From: Dacryopinax spathularia
Lineage: Eukaryota > Basidiomycota > Dacrymycetes > Dacrymycetales > Dacrymycetaceae
DNA length: 64,000 nt
Assembly (NCBI GenBank): GCA_037974965.1
Contig: JBBPFI010000013.1
Span: forward strand, 434,001-498,000
Direction: 5' to 3'
Positions 43,465 through 54,830 of the stretch are shown here, in pieces (the first letter of the stretch is position 1; the number at the start of each line of letters is the position of its first letter). The position numbers and the translations under genes were made by a program. Below the pieces are notes generated by a model. That model had not been told where the DNA came from and ran no database searches. It saw nothing but the letters and a program-made list of their open reading frames with translations.

Positions 43465-46081
43465 ATGTGGTCGACACGAGCTTCAAGGAAGGAGCAGGAC
43501 AAAGCCCCTGACGTGGGAATCGCAGTCGAAGAGATCCCACTGCTGGGTGAGCCGCTGCAATCATCCTCCCCTGCCGAGCTAACCTCGCAGATGCAGCGAC
43601 AGGTGACAAGGGCGCCTTCCCCACGGAGACAGTGTCGCTGAAGGACACCGATATCCGCACGTCTGTCGAGCCCGTGGAGGACGAGGACACGCCTGAGGGA
43701 TCCGAGAATGCAGGGGACGGGTGGGGACCATACCCCACAGAGGACGAGAAGTACGGACCCGGGAAGCTGAGGCGCGTAGGCGGTCAGATGTACGTCCTCC
43801 TTTTCGCCTATCTCGTAGATGTTCCTGTGACTGACCAGCACACAGATCATGGCCGGCATTCCTTATCGCGTTCGTGGAGCTGTGTGAGCGCTTTTCGTAC
43901 TTTGGCACTACGGCTGTGTTCGTCAACTTCCTGTGCGTCTTCACCCCTCCACCCCATTCTCCGCCGCCTGACCACCTATTAGACAACGTCCACTGCCTGC
44001 CGGCTCATCGACTGGTGCGAATCCCAGCGGCACGCCTGGTGCACTTGGACTGGGGACAAACGCCGCAACCGCCATCGTTCGCCCTCTCCTGCGTTTGACC
44101 GAGTACGACAGCTCACACCTTCTGACAGACGCAGCTCAACGCTTTCTGGGTCTATGTCGTCCCGCTCTTTGGCGCATACATCGCCGACACTCGGCTCGGA
44201 CGATTCCGCACCGTCTGCTGGAGCGTCCTCATCGCCATGTACGTTCCTCGTCGTTGTCTCTACCTACCTGCTTTTAACTTTGCTGACGGTTCGCACAGGG
44301 TCGGGCACGTAATGATGATCTTCTGCTCGCTGCCCTCCGTCATGCCCCAGACTAACCTCGCCCTGACGATCTTTCTCTTCGCTCTCCTCGTCATGGGCAT
44401 TGGCACAGGCGGGTTCAAAGCGAATGTGAGCCCGCTCGTGGCAGAACAGCAGCGCGGGCCTACCCATCTCGTGGTAGTACACGAACGCGGCGAGCGAGTG
44501 ATCCTCGATCCGGCAATAACGACCGCCCGGATCTACATGTACTTCTACCGTATGTCCTCTTCTTCTCAACCAACATGGACGAACGAGAGGCTGACGAAGG
44601 ATGGATGGGTGGGAAGTGATGATCAATATTGGCGCTGGCATGGGGCAGCTCATGATGACATTTGCGGAGAAGTATGTCGGATTCTGGATGGCGTTCACCG
44701 CGCCGACCATCATGTTCTGCTGTGCGTGTGCGCCTGTGTGCTATGCCGAAATATGCTGACATGCCATATACAGTATGCCCCTTCGTCCTCTGGTGGGGAC
44801 ATAGTCTCTATGTACGTCGACCTGCTGCTCCCGCCACCGCGCGCTCTAACAACCCTTTCCCACAGACCAAATCCCCTCCCCAGGGGTCGATCCTCCTCAT
44901 TGCTCTGCGCGTCTTACGCCTCGCCTTTCTCCCCCTCTTCACCCTGTCACCTTACCGATTCCTTCAGGCCTGGCGCGATCCTAACTTCTGGGACAAAGCC
45001 AAGCCCTCGCACCATCTCGGAGTCCATCCCGAGCTTGACGGACACAAGCCGGGCTGGATGACATGGGACGACGCGTTCGTCGACGAAGTCCGGCGAGGCG
45101 CAGCAGCGTGTGCGGTGTTCCTGTTCTACCCGCTCTACTGGGTCTCCTTTAGTGTACGTCTCGGCTTCCAACCCACCTGCGCTCTTGCGAGCCGTAGCTG
45201 ATATGGACAACAGCAAATGAACAACAACATGACGAGCCAAGCGGCTACTATGGTCACGCACGGTGTGCCAAACGACGTGATAATGAACACGAACCCAATA
45301 GCGCTAATGGTGCTCATCCCCGTCTTCGACAAATACGTGCGCTCCCGTCCCATCATTCCTCCTACCCACTCCGGCGGAGCTAACCAACTGGTGCAGATCT
45401 ACCCAGCCCTGAGGAAAAGAGGGTTCAACTTCACCCCTCTCAAGCGGATCTTCGCGGGCTTCATAGTAGCTGCTATCGCCATGCTCTGGGCGGGCATACT
45501 GCAGTGGTACATCTACAGCACTTCGCCCTGCGGCTGGCAGGCGAACGACCCCACCTGTGCCCCAGCGCCAATAAGCGTCTGGTGGCAGACAGGCGCTTAT
45601 GTCCTCATGTGTGTCCTCTTCCTCCAACTCCACTCCGAAACTCCTCTTCCCGCGATGAATGCTGGATTGACGTGGAAACAGTGCGATATCAGAGATATTC
45701 GCCTCTATCACCGGGCTCGAATACGCATTCACCAAAGCCCCAACAAGCATGAAATCACTCGTAATGGCCCTCTTCCTCTCCACCTCCGCGGGGGCGTCCG
45801 TCCTAGGGGTGTTATTCAACCCCCTAGCAGGCGATCCGCTGCTTATCTGTGCGTTCCCTATCCACTCTCAGAGATGCGAAGGAGCGCTGAGTGGCTGACC
45901 GATGCGGGTGATAGGGAACTATGCGCTCTGCTGTTTGTTGTCTGGCGGTGCTGGGGCGGTGTTTTGGTGGTCCTTCAGGAGGCTGGATGGGGATGAGGAT
46001 CGGTTGAACGAGATTGGGAGTGGGAGTGGGCGGAGGGGGAAGGTAGACGACGATAGAGCGGAGGAGGGGGAGGATGTATAG
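43465..46081 (+). CDS. Proton-coupled oligopeptide transporter, PTR2/POT family (copy 2)
   Basis: Plasma-membrane peptide/proton symporter, paralogue of 7918-10192. Roughly ten or more short exons. ATG 43465 opens MWSTRASRKEQDK, and the second exon carries an acidic N-terminal region ending in PGKLRRVGGQM. The POT signature is VELCERFSYFGTTAVF. Then GIGTGGFKANVSPLVAEQ, VILDPAITTARIYMYFY, MTFAEKYVGFWMAF, PNFWDKAKP, NNMTSQAATMVTHGVPNDV and a C-terminal exon NYALCCLLSGGAGAVFWW with an acidic tail EEGEDV. It has an extra intron after AVFVNFL that copy 1 lacks. No break seen. Confidence 0.9.
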
Positions 46082-46531
46082 ATCGGGTCGGCTTGGATGG
46101 AGGTATGCGAGGGGATGTAGAGTATGTATCTTTAGATCAATAGTTATTGGTATTTAGAGTAGATGCGCGATAGATCTGATTGGATTTCGCTGCGCCCACA
46201 TGTTAGTTTTCGGACGTAGTACGTATCTGACGACGAAATCGAGTCTTGTTTCTGAAAGAGAGAGAAGAGGAGTATGGTATCACATCACATCGTAATGACC
46301 CTCGAACCGTGTACAGTCGTATCTCATATGAACAAGGTATGGACAGAACGCCGTTATATCACCACAGAACCAGCAAAGAACCAGGTAGAAAGACGAGAAA
46401 GACAGTAAAACGTCCCATTATCCAGCCCGCACTTGCCGCCGCCTAGCGCCGACCGTCGCCCTCTCAACTCTCAACTCTCAACTCTCACTCTCAGCCTCAT
46501 TCTCTCAGTTGCTAGCTCGCAGCTCGAAGCC
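46082..46531. other. Intergenic, convergent 3' ends
   Basis: 450 bp; nothing recognised. It marks the right edge of the island. Confidence 0.45.
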
Positions 46532-47796
46532 TTAACCCCCCTTCCTCTTCCTCCCCCCACTCTCCATGACCCCAAACGACCCCCCACCCCCACTCCCACT
46601 CCCCCCCACCCCCCCCTGAGCCCCAGCAACAACACTCCCAAAACTAGCCAACGTCGTAGCCGTCGCAAGCTTATCCTCGACCCGCGCGGCGCTGTTCGCG
46701 AGTAGCTGCTTGGATTTCTTTCCCGGCCCTCGGCGGTTCGGCGGGCCGGGCTGGTATTGACAGCTGCGGTCGCGGAGGGCGCAGTTGCCGCAGGCTGGGC
46801 GGAGGCCGTCGCATCTTAACTTTCGTTCTAGACAAGGATGAATATATGCGCTTGTATGCAGGCAGGAGAGAGATGGGAAGGTTGAAGAAAGAAGGAAGAC
46901 GGGGAACGGGGCGCACCACGACAAAAAGCACAAGCGATCTCCACCTTCTTCTTCGGCACCTTCCTCCCCTCCGCATCCCTCTCTCCCTCCGGGCTCCCAC
47001 TAGCATGCCCATCCAACGTCCGCCTCCTCTTACCCGCCCCTCCCGCAGCACCGCCCGGAAGCGGAGAAGTCAAGATCTCCCCCACGCCCGGAAGCGCGCC
47101 GCGCATCATCCCGCCCATTCCCTGCTGCGAGGCGTGTGCGTGTGGATGGGGGTGCGGGTAGTAGGCTCCTTCTTGACCCGGCATGGGGGGCATAGGCCAT
47201 GGGCCAGCGCGGGAAGGGTCAAAGTTTGGCGGCATGGGGGCCCACTGGCCGAACTGCGGGTGCCAGAACATAGGCATCGGCTGGCCCGGCGCTCCGGCCG
47301 GTGCACCAGGATGTCCATGAGGGTGAGCGTGAGGGTGAGGGGGAGCGGAGCCGCTGGTGCCGGGGGGAGGAGGCGGGGGGTAGCCGTACATTATTGGAGG
47401 AGGGGGGTAGGAGCCGTCGGGGTTGGGAGGGGGAGGGGGCATGGAGGGGTCGTATGGCGGCGGCGGGGGATAGCCGGGAGGGAGGAGGAAGGGGTGTGCG
47501 CCTGGGTATGGGGGGTAGGGGTACGGACCGGGCGGCGGAGGGGGAGGGCCGGGGGGAAGAGGGGGGAGCTTGGGTCGGCTTGCTGGGGAGCTGCTGGGGG
47601 GATCGGTCTTCCTTGTCTTCGAAGCGGGGGAAGCCGATGCCCTCGAGCCACCAGCAGGCGGGGGAGTACGTGCTCGAGTGCTCTTCGACTTCGCCTTGGA
47701 CTTGCTCGACGACGGCGGCGGAGCAGGAGAGGGAGACGGCGATTGGGAAGGAGAAGGGGAGTGGTCGTCCGAAGCAGCGTCCGGGATATCGGCCAT
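46532..47796 (-). CDS. Zn2Cys6 transcription factor with Pro/Gly-rich N-terminus
   Basis: Probable nuclear DNA-binding regulator. Two exons (47796-46917, 46827-46532) join in frame to 391 aa. Residues 1-270 are low complexity: Ser/Pro-rich, then Pro/Gly/Tyr runs such as PPPPPGPYPYPPYPG, and His-rich pieces. A basic stretch (KRRRT, KVPKKKVE) precedes the zinc cluster. The intron splits the cluster; splicing at CGTG/GTGCGC restores CAFCRERKLRCDGLRPAC and GNCALRDRSCQY, giving Cys spacing 2-6-6-2-6. The zinc cluster lies near the C-terminus, unlike most family members. A Gly/Ser-rich tail follows. Confidence 0.88.
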
Positions 47797-48853
47797 CCTC
47801 TAACGATGGACTTATATAGACTTGAGCAAGGGTGCCGCGGTCGGACCTTGAAAGCAGACGACAGGCCGCAGCGGACGGCGAGGACGGCGAGACGGCCGGA
47901 GAGGAGGGTGTTCAATTCAGTAGCGGAAATACGAGCGGAATTGGGCTGTCCGCGCGCTGACCGGGGTCGTCGCCGCTTGTCCTTGGCTCGTGTGCAGTTG
48001 TGGCGGCGCGGGGCAAGGGCGGGAACGGTGACGTCCGAGGTGTGCCGATGACGCGATGATCAAGCCCGGTGCAACAGAGCAGGTTATCGGCCGGAGAGGG
48101 AGGTCAGCAGGTCGAGCAGCAAAATAGAGTTGCACAAGCAGCGGCGAGGTCGGCGAGGTTATCGACAAGTGGCTCAAGGCAAGAGGTAAACAAAATTGCT
48201 CTGCCTCTCTTGTCCCCCTTGGGGCAACGAAAATGCTCGGGCGTGCGCGGACCACGTGTGCGGCAGGAAGATTGGGACTTGTCGACACAGCTTTTCGCGC
48301 ATCACGCGCTATCGCGTAATCCATCCAGGAAGATCACCCGTGAGAAAGGGCGACGAGAAAGGGGGACAATGGGCATCCATCTTGGCCTTTCGAGTGATGG
48401 GTCATGGACTGTAGACAGTCTATCGTCGTCCATCCGGCCCGGAGCAGCTGGGAGCACGCGGAGCAACGGACATTACTCGGCCCCTCCATTGACAGTCCAG
48501 AATCTCCAAGAATCAGGGTACTACCCAGAGCCAACACATCTAAGCAAGCAAGCAAGCGTTGCAGCCGCGAGTCAGCCCTTCACGCACAACGTCGAGCGTC
48601 GGAGAGTTCAACACGACTCAAGGGGTCGACAATGTGAAGCTATGACGATCCCGTGGAAGTATAAAGGAAGAAAATGAGGAAGGAAAATAAAGCGCCCGTG
48701 CGAGATGCTTCCGATTGTATTCCCGGCGTTCTAGGTATAAAGAATGTTTACGGGTGGAACATATATAGCGGTATAAGGGATTAATAGAGACAATCAGTAC
48801 AGCTAGCCAAACGCGGCACGCGGAGAATGGTATGAGGTGGATGGTTCCTAGGG
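47797..48853. other. Intergenic, promoter of Zn2Cys6 gene
   Basis: About 1.06 kb with no supported gene. A long plus-strand open frame covering 46846-48051 is antisense to the Pro-rich gene and is a composition effect. Confidence 0.5.
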
Positions 48854-50804
48854 CTACCAGCCAAACAGCCCCAAACTAAGGTCCCACCATCCTCTCCTCA
48901 CCCCTACCCGTACACCAAGCCGCTCGAGAGCGAGCCATTCGACGAATTTGGCGTCGTAGGCGCTTAGAGGGCCGAGCCGGAGAGTGAGGAGGTCGCGCGG
49001 TGTTAGGGTTACTGAGCGCGGTGATTGGATGCGGCGACGTTTGGGGTTGGGGTTGGGGCTTTGGGAGTCTCGTCCACTCGACTGCCTCGACGTACTGGCT
49101 GCGGACGCGTTGCCAGAGGGAGACGGGGTCGGAGGGCTGATGAGCTCTGAGAGGGAGGAAAGGAGAGCAGTGGTGTTATTCCGGAATTGCGAGAGGAGAA
49201 GCATCGCCGAAAGCACATTGTCGTACGCCGGCGCCGTCTCGGACTCCGAATCAGCATCGGCATCGGCCCCCCCATTCGGCGCATCGGCAACCGAGAGCTG
49301 TTCTGCCGTCGAGGTCCCGCTTGCTTTACGTAGGAGCTCGACCGCGCGCCGTTTGGGAGGGATGGACATCTCCCCTACTGGGGCTGACTGGGATTGGGTG
49401 GAGCCGGTGGAGGAGGTCCGTTCGTGGCCTTGATGATTATGATTGGGGAAGGAGTCTTGTCGCCTGCTAGGGCGGGTGGGGACGCGCCGCAGCTCTTCGT
49501 CCTCCCCCTCTAGGCGCACTTCGCCGCCGGAGCTGCCTCGCCAGGTACCGGCGATCATACCGGCGCACATGGTGCATACGTCTTCGTACATCCTCCAGGG
49601 GTCTTGCCAGGTTTTGCTCGTTGTTGCAGCCGGATCAGGCGGGAAATATCGGTCGAGCGTTGACCAGAAGGGAAGGTCGGACCACGTGAACCGTGCAGGG
49701 CGGAGGACGTGCGTCTCCCTCGGTTTAGTAGGATGCAGTATCCGCGTCGAGACGGAGAAAGTGGGTCGTGGTGGCGGAGTAGCGGGTTCGGACGAGGTAG
49801 ACGGAGCAGAAGCCGACCGCGGAACAGTCGACATATCCACGATCAAGTCGTACAACTGCGGCCGCTCGAGGAAGATCGCATCCGTCGTACAGGCAATCCA
49901 CCCCCTTCCTTTCTCTCCCTCCGCCTTCAGACGATCAATGTCGATCAGCCCTACCAGCCCTAGGACGGGCACTTTCTCCCCTCGGCCTTTGCTCACTTCG
50001 AACGACCCGATATCGGCGAGAGCTTGGACGCACCAGGCGAGCATGCAGGCTTGTTCAACGGACGGGTGGGTGTAGATCAGGATACGGCGCCGGGCGAGGG
50101 CGTATTTGTACAGGAGGAGAGAGGTCGGGCCGAGATGTCGGAGGAGGGCGGGTAGGTGCGAGTAGGGGTTGGATGACTGTCCCTAGGTCAGAAGGTAGGC
50201 AGCAAAGCATTGCTAGTTGGACGCACCCCGCCGGCCCTGATGCCGTCCTCTATGTCCTCGTCGGGTAGGTCGCGGGATCTAGAGGCTTTGTACGTCTCGA
50301 AGTACTCCGTGAGCGCCTTCGTGTCCAGCCCATCCTCCTGCAGATCCGCCAACCTCCTCAGCTGCTCCACATGCAACCACGGTCTTGGTCTTGAGCTCTC
50401 CTCTGCAGGACATCACATTAACTTCAGATCTATCTCGTGGTAAGGAAGGCGCACCTAATAACACACCCAGCGCGCCAAGCTTGAACCCCCTCTGTCCCTC
50501 CTCATCCGTCCTCGTCCGCCTAAACACGCACACGCCCTCTCTCGAGCCTTTGGTAAAGTATATCACATCCTCATCCACCACATGCAGCCCACTCGGCAGC
50601 GTAGAGAACTCGACCCCGTCTAGCGATACATCTAGCATATATGCACCCATTAGCGCGGCTTGGGACGGAAGGGAGGGGGAAGAGAGGGGACGTACCATCG
50701 GATGACGTGACGCTCCACTCGATTATGTTCCCTTTTGTTGGATGGAAACTGGTCTTGAAGACTGCACACAGATCTTGGTCGGGGAGGGTGACGCTGTCCA
50801 TCAC
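48854..50804 (-). CDS. DENN-type protein, LCHN/Anr2 family (DUF2347/DUF4484)
   Basis: Likely a Rab/GTPase-linked trafficking protein of the LCHN (DENND11)/yeast Anr2 family. Four exons (50804-50696, 50631-50455, 50402-50227, 50182-48854) join in frame to 596 aa. The N-terminus has LCAVFKTSFHPTKGNIIEWS, characteristic of the family, then VEFSTLPSGLHVVDEDVIYF, PYSHLPALLRHLGPTSLLLYK, RRRILIYTHPSVEQACMLAW and FLERPQLYDLIVDMS. The C-terminal half contains a Ser/Pro-rich insert and a final block DLLTLRLGPLSAYDAKFVEW. The ATG at 50804 is the first in frame; upstream the frame is closed. Confidence 0.85.
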
Positions 50805-50999
50805 CAGCTTTGAAGTGGGTTTGTCGAGGACTGGAGGGTGAGATGGGTCGAGGCGGTTGGGAATGTGAGCGCGTGAGTTGCGCGCGTCGAGGGTCTTTGA
50901 CGCCAGCTCGGGCGCCGACTTTGGCCCGATATGGTATGGGAGCTTATCGCCGAAAGGACGGGCGTTGAATTGAAAAGAGGCCGAACTGCTACTATCGCT

Positions 51000-51466
51000 A
51001 TACAGTACATGCTCGTTACATAACCCCTCGAGCTACGTTCTACGACTGAGGCTGAACTTTCCTTGGTCGCGTCCACAGTATCGTTTACCTCGCCGGATTG
51101 TGAGCCAGAGCTGGATGTTCCAGTGTCACTAGGATTGTAGGTGTTGGAGCCCGCGCTGGTACTATCATCCTTACGAAGTGACTTCAACAGTCTCAACGTT
51201 AATGATGACGCATTGATGTCAACCTCGGTTCTGGAACGCACGTCCGTAGGGTTAACGACAGCCTCCCTCTCCTTTGGTTGATCAAGCATGTCGCCTATGA
51301 GGTCGTCCTCGCTTACCCGCCTGCCGACCAGCTTGATATTGCGCCTAAGTGGTGAGGCACGAGCGGCTCTGTTTAGCGGCTCCCATTGTTCCATGTACAG
51401 GCGGCGATACAGCTCCATCCGCTGCCGAGACTCCTCTTGGCGCTTCTCCTCGTCGTCCAAGTCCAT
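51000..51466 (-). pseudogene. Truncated kinase-like exon 1 (K12)
   Basis: From ATG 51466 the frame reads MDLDDEEKRQEESRQRMEL, then YMEQWEPLNRAARASPLRR, KLVGRRVSEDD, NASSLTLRLLKSL and a Ser/Thr-rich stretch. This matches the N-terminal half of 41615-42889 (YMEQWKPQNRAARKFPLRSG). Nothing of the kinase core follows: homology ends near 51000, directly upstream of the LCHN-like gene on the same strand. The open frame continues to 50801 in another frame of that gene. It is the only family trace outside the island. Confidence 0.75.
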
Positions 51467-52645
51467 TCGGCTTGTGTAAAGCTTGAACAGCGTAAGTTGG
51501 ACCCGACAGTCCAGGAGCGGTTCAAGCGAGGACCTGTATATGTAAGGGCAGAGGCGATGTAGGAAGGTGTGACTTCTGGAACAGTCATGCGTATTCTTTT
51601 CTGTCCCGAAACTGCTTACGTAACCTGCGCCTGAAGCATGCCTTTTGATGACTCCTGCCAAGGTTCATACGGCCACGCATCAGCTTGATTGTGCGCGGAC
51701 CTCCCATCTTGATAGATCCATCGCTCAATTCTCCGGAGCTTCGCCGAACGGATTTAGTAGGACGAACTCCGGTGGGTCCGTGTTGGAGGTCGGAGGTCGG
51801 GGAGCCGACCTTGAGACGGTAGATCTCATTACACCACCATGGCCTCCACGTCTTAAGAGGATCTCCCTTTAGGGCACTTCGTGCAATGGCAGGAGGGGGT
51901 AGAGATTCCAATTGAAGAGGATTGCAGCGGTCGCGTTGCTCTGCGACAACGAGCGACCCATTTTCAATCGGCCGATCTGAGACTTTGCCTCCGGGAATCT
52001 TCCAACGTCTTCCCGTTCAGTCGGAGTTCGAACGACCGTCTTTAGGGGAGCGACTTGCCGTTTCCGGTGTGTGCTTTGTGTCTGGTTCATCAACTTGGGA
52101 ATCTTGCGCATCACCTCCCATCGGCTCAATCGATCATCTTCTCTCAGACATCCAGGCGCTGCGAATCTGCTTGCCGTTGGATGTGGCAGGACATGGGTGG
52201 TTGTGTCTTTCCGGCTTCTCGTGGTTGCATCATCGATGTGGTGGTCTGTTGCATCATCAAGGAGAAGGAACAGAGAGAGCGATGTCTCTGAGGACAATCG
52301 AAGCAATCACCGGTCATCGATCTGCGACCTAGGTCTGGAGCTTCAGGTCGACACAGCGTCATGATCGGCGCTCGAACGACAGGAGACAGCCTGATTGAGG
52401 CGATCCTGTCTCCTTCTGGCCGTTGCGTTCCAATGTCGGCTTGTCTTCTCAACTGAACTCGCTCTTCACACTTCGATGCCCGACAACCATCACAAACAGA
52501 CATGCACATCCCACACATCAGCAGGGACGACGGCCTGCGCCGTCCTCCTCATCAGCCAGCAGCCAACGTCGTCGAGTCCAGCACCCAGTCAGCCCTTCAT
52601 CCCCTTCTTATCCGTGCGTCGTCCCTCGTACCATCGTATATCCGC
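51467..52645. other. Intergenic between kinase fragment and membrane-protein gene
   Basis: About 1.2 kb; several overlapping short open frames without recognisable motifs. The right part is probably the promoter/leader of the next gene. Confidence 0.5.
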
Positions 52646-54698
52646 ATGACATCCCGCCTGGTACTCGCAGCCGTCGGCTTTGGCGTCGCAGTCATCCTAG
52701 CGGTGACGGGCCTGCTGGCGCTGGTCATCTTCCAGTGTCGCGCGAGGAAGCGCAGAGCCAGGAGACGGCACCACCATCTGAGCGCGGAGAGTTTTGCGTG
52801 CCCTGGCGAGGAAGGCGTAACAGCGCGGCCGTGCCCATGGGTCAGCCAGCCTCATACAGCGACGAGCATGGCCCTCCTCCAGCATGGCCCGCAGGGGAAC
52901 CCCGTTTCTCCGACCTTCGCAACTCCTCCACCGGCATATACGGACAGCGTTCCATCTACGTTGACCACAGCAATGTCCTTGACGTTACCGCGTGCCGTTG
53001 CCAATGAAGCCGGTATCCGACCTCGCGCTTTGAGCGTACCTCAAGGCGGAGCACCCCAGCTGCCAATAGCAGCACCATCTGCGTCCCTGCTAGACCTATT
53101 GATCGCAGCTGGTCTCCGCAACAGTGTCCAATATGTCGAAGGTGCGCCAGTGCCGGCATATATGCGTCACAATGTTGACAGTTTGGCAGAACATGCGCAT
53201 ATATCCACCACCGATGACGGAAACAGACAGAGCAGATATCGGAAGTGCGTCACCCACGGGACTGCAGAGCTAGAGGTGGTTTCCTCGTATGCCAGCGACG
53301 ATGAGGACCAATGTGCGCCTCGTTGCCTATACCACTTCGTGACTTGCTGACCGACCAACAGGCGACGTCCTACCGCATATCGACTTCTCGCATCCCGTTC
53401 TCACCCCAACCGCACGGGAGAGTAGTAGGTTCAGCCGGCAGAGCTCCGAGATCGCTTATCTCCAGGACGACACCAGCCTTTCAGGTCGGAACTCCCGAGC
53501 GTGGTCGACAAGATTTTCGCGTCCCATCCCAGCAAGGTCCGATACGGCAGACAGCGCCGCTGAGTCTGACTTCTTGACACGGTTGACACCAGAGCCAATG
53601 ACGCCATCCACTTCGCAGTTGGGCGGACTGAGGTCCGGTTGGTCCTATCCTTCGGCGAGCCAGGATGATCCATCCTCCTTGCAGCGGCGATATCACGCAT
53701 ACTTGCAAGACAGCGCATCCTTCAAGCTCGAACCGCCACCGCGGCCGCCCCGTGAGCGGTCAACGACTCTACCTCCACAGGGCACCATCTTGCACCACAT
53801 TGTCAACCCGAAGTACAATCCAGCCGTTGCCCGGAGCGCCAAGGGACATAGACGATCCCAGTCCTCCGGGGGCTCTCCACAGTTCGGATCCGGATTTGCG
53901 GAGACTCCGCTCGCCATGGGTTTAGGTGTTGTCGGTCTGGGCCTCACACTCGGTGCGACCCTCCACAACGGTACCGGCCTGAAGAGACTATCCCTCGTCC
54001 CCGAAGAAGAGACCGATACCTCGGAAGGTGGGCCACCACGAGAGACGGTCTACGTCCCAACAGCGACGCGAACCAGATTCGGGATGCATCGAAGATCCCA
54101 AACAATGCCAGCACCGCAGCCTCTGCCTTCCCTCATTCCTTCGAACCCGAGAATGCCTCATCATCGTCGCACGCCCTCCGTCACATCAGCAGACACGGTT
54201 ACCTCATCCAGCAAGCGCAGTAGCTCTCCATTGTTCTTCTCTCCTCTGCTCAGCTCTCCATCGACCGCCGGTCCTGAGACTCCCGAATTCGGCTTCTCAC
54301 CTAGTCCACCAAAGGTCCGAGAACGCTCGGCAACAGTTTGTTCGGGCGATAACGATCTGACGATCAAGATCTACTACTCGCCAAAGGGCCACGTCGATCC
54401 GTCGCGCAACTCGTTCTTCGATAGCGACACCGAGACGATCAAGTTCCGTCTTCCGCGCACAGCAGTCTTTGGCGAGCTGTGCATCAAAGCCTGGGAGAAG
54501 CTCGGCGTGGCGGTCAAGTTGCTCATGTACGAGGACGCGGAGGTGGAAGGTCAGAGAGATATGGAAGGAGACGCATGCGCGAAGCGGAAGGAGGTCGGAG
54601 CGGAAGAATGGAGAGACGTGTGCGAGAGAGCGCAGAGCAGGGTCTACTTCTGGGCGAACGATGCCGAGGTCGGCGTGGTCAGCCCTGGCCCACTGTGA
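52646..54698 (+). CDS. Single-pass membrane protein with PB1-like C-terminal domain
   Basis: Two exons (52646-53312, 53362-54698; intron with CTGAC branch site and CAG end) join in frame to 667 aa. Residues about 5-32 form a membrane helix (VLAAVGFGVAVILAVTGLLA) followed by RKRRARRR, predicting a short outer end and a large cytosolic part. The middle 400 residues are Ser/Pro-rich and probably disordered, with basic-Ser motifs (HRRSQS, HRRTPS) that could be phosphorylated. Residues about 550-655 (LTIKIYYSPKG, TIKFRLPRTAVFGELCIKA, VKLLMYEDAEVEG, EEWRDVCERA, VYFWA) resemble a PB1/ubiquitin-like beta-grasp domain. Function unknown. Confidence 0.75.
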
Positions 54699-54830
54699 GA
54701 GGCGCTGCGGTCGAACTCTACTGTATATTGACATTGCCAGTGTACATTGCTTTCCAAGTTGTAATTGTATCGTCTACATTTGCCCATCCACGCTCAATGC
54801 AATACCCTGCACAGTACCAACCTCCGTTAA

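Noticed and set aside
46846-48051. A 401-codon plus-strand open frame
   Set aside because: It is antisense to the Pro/Gly-rich Zn2Cys6 gene, Arg-rich from strand composition, and has no motif; the minus-strand gene has a clear zinc cluster and splice site.
52423-53007. A second overlapping frame rich in Ser/Pro at the start of the PB1-like gene
   Set aside because: Using it would require leaving the membrane-helix frame without plausible splice sites; the chosen two-exon model joins exactly in frame to the stop.
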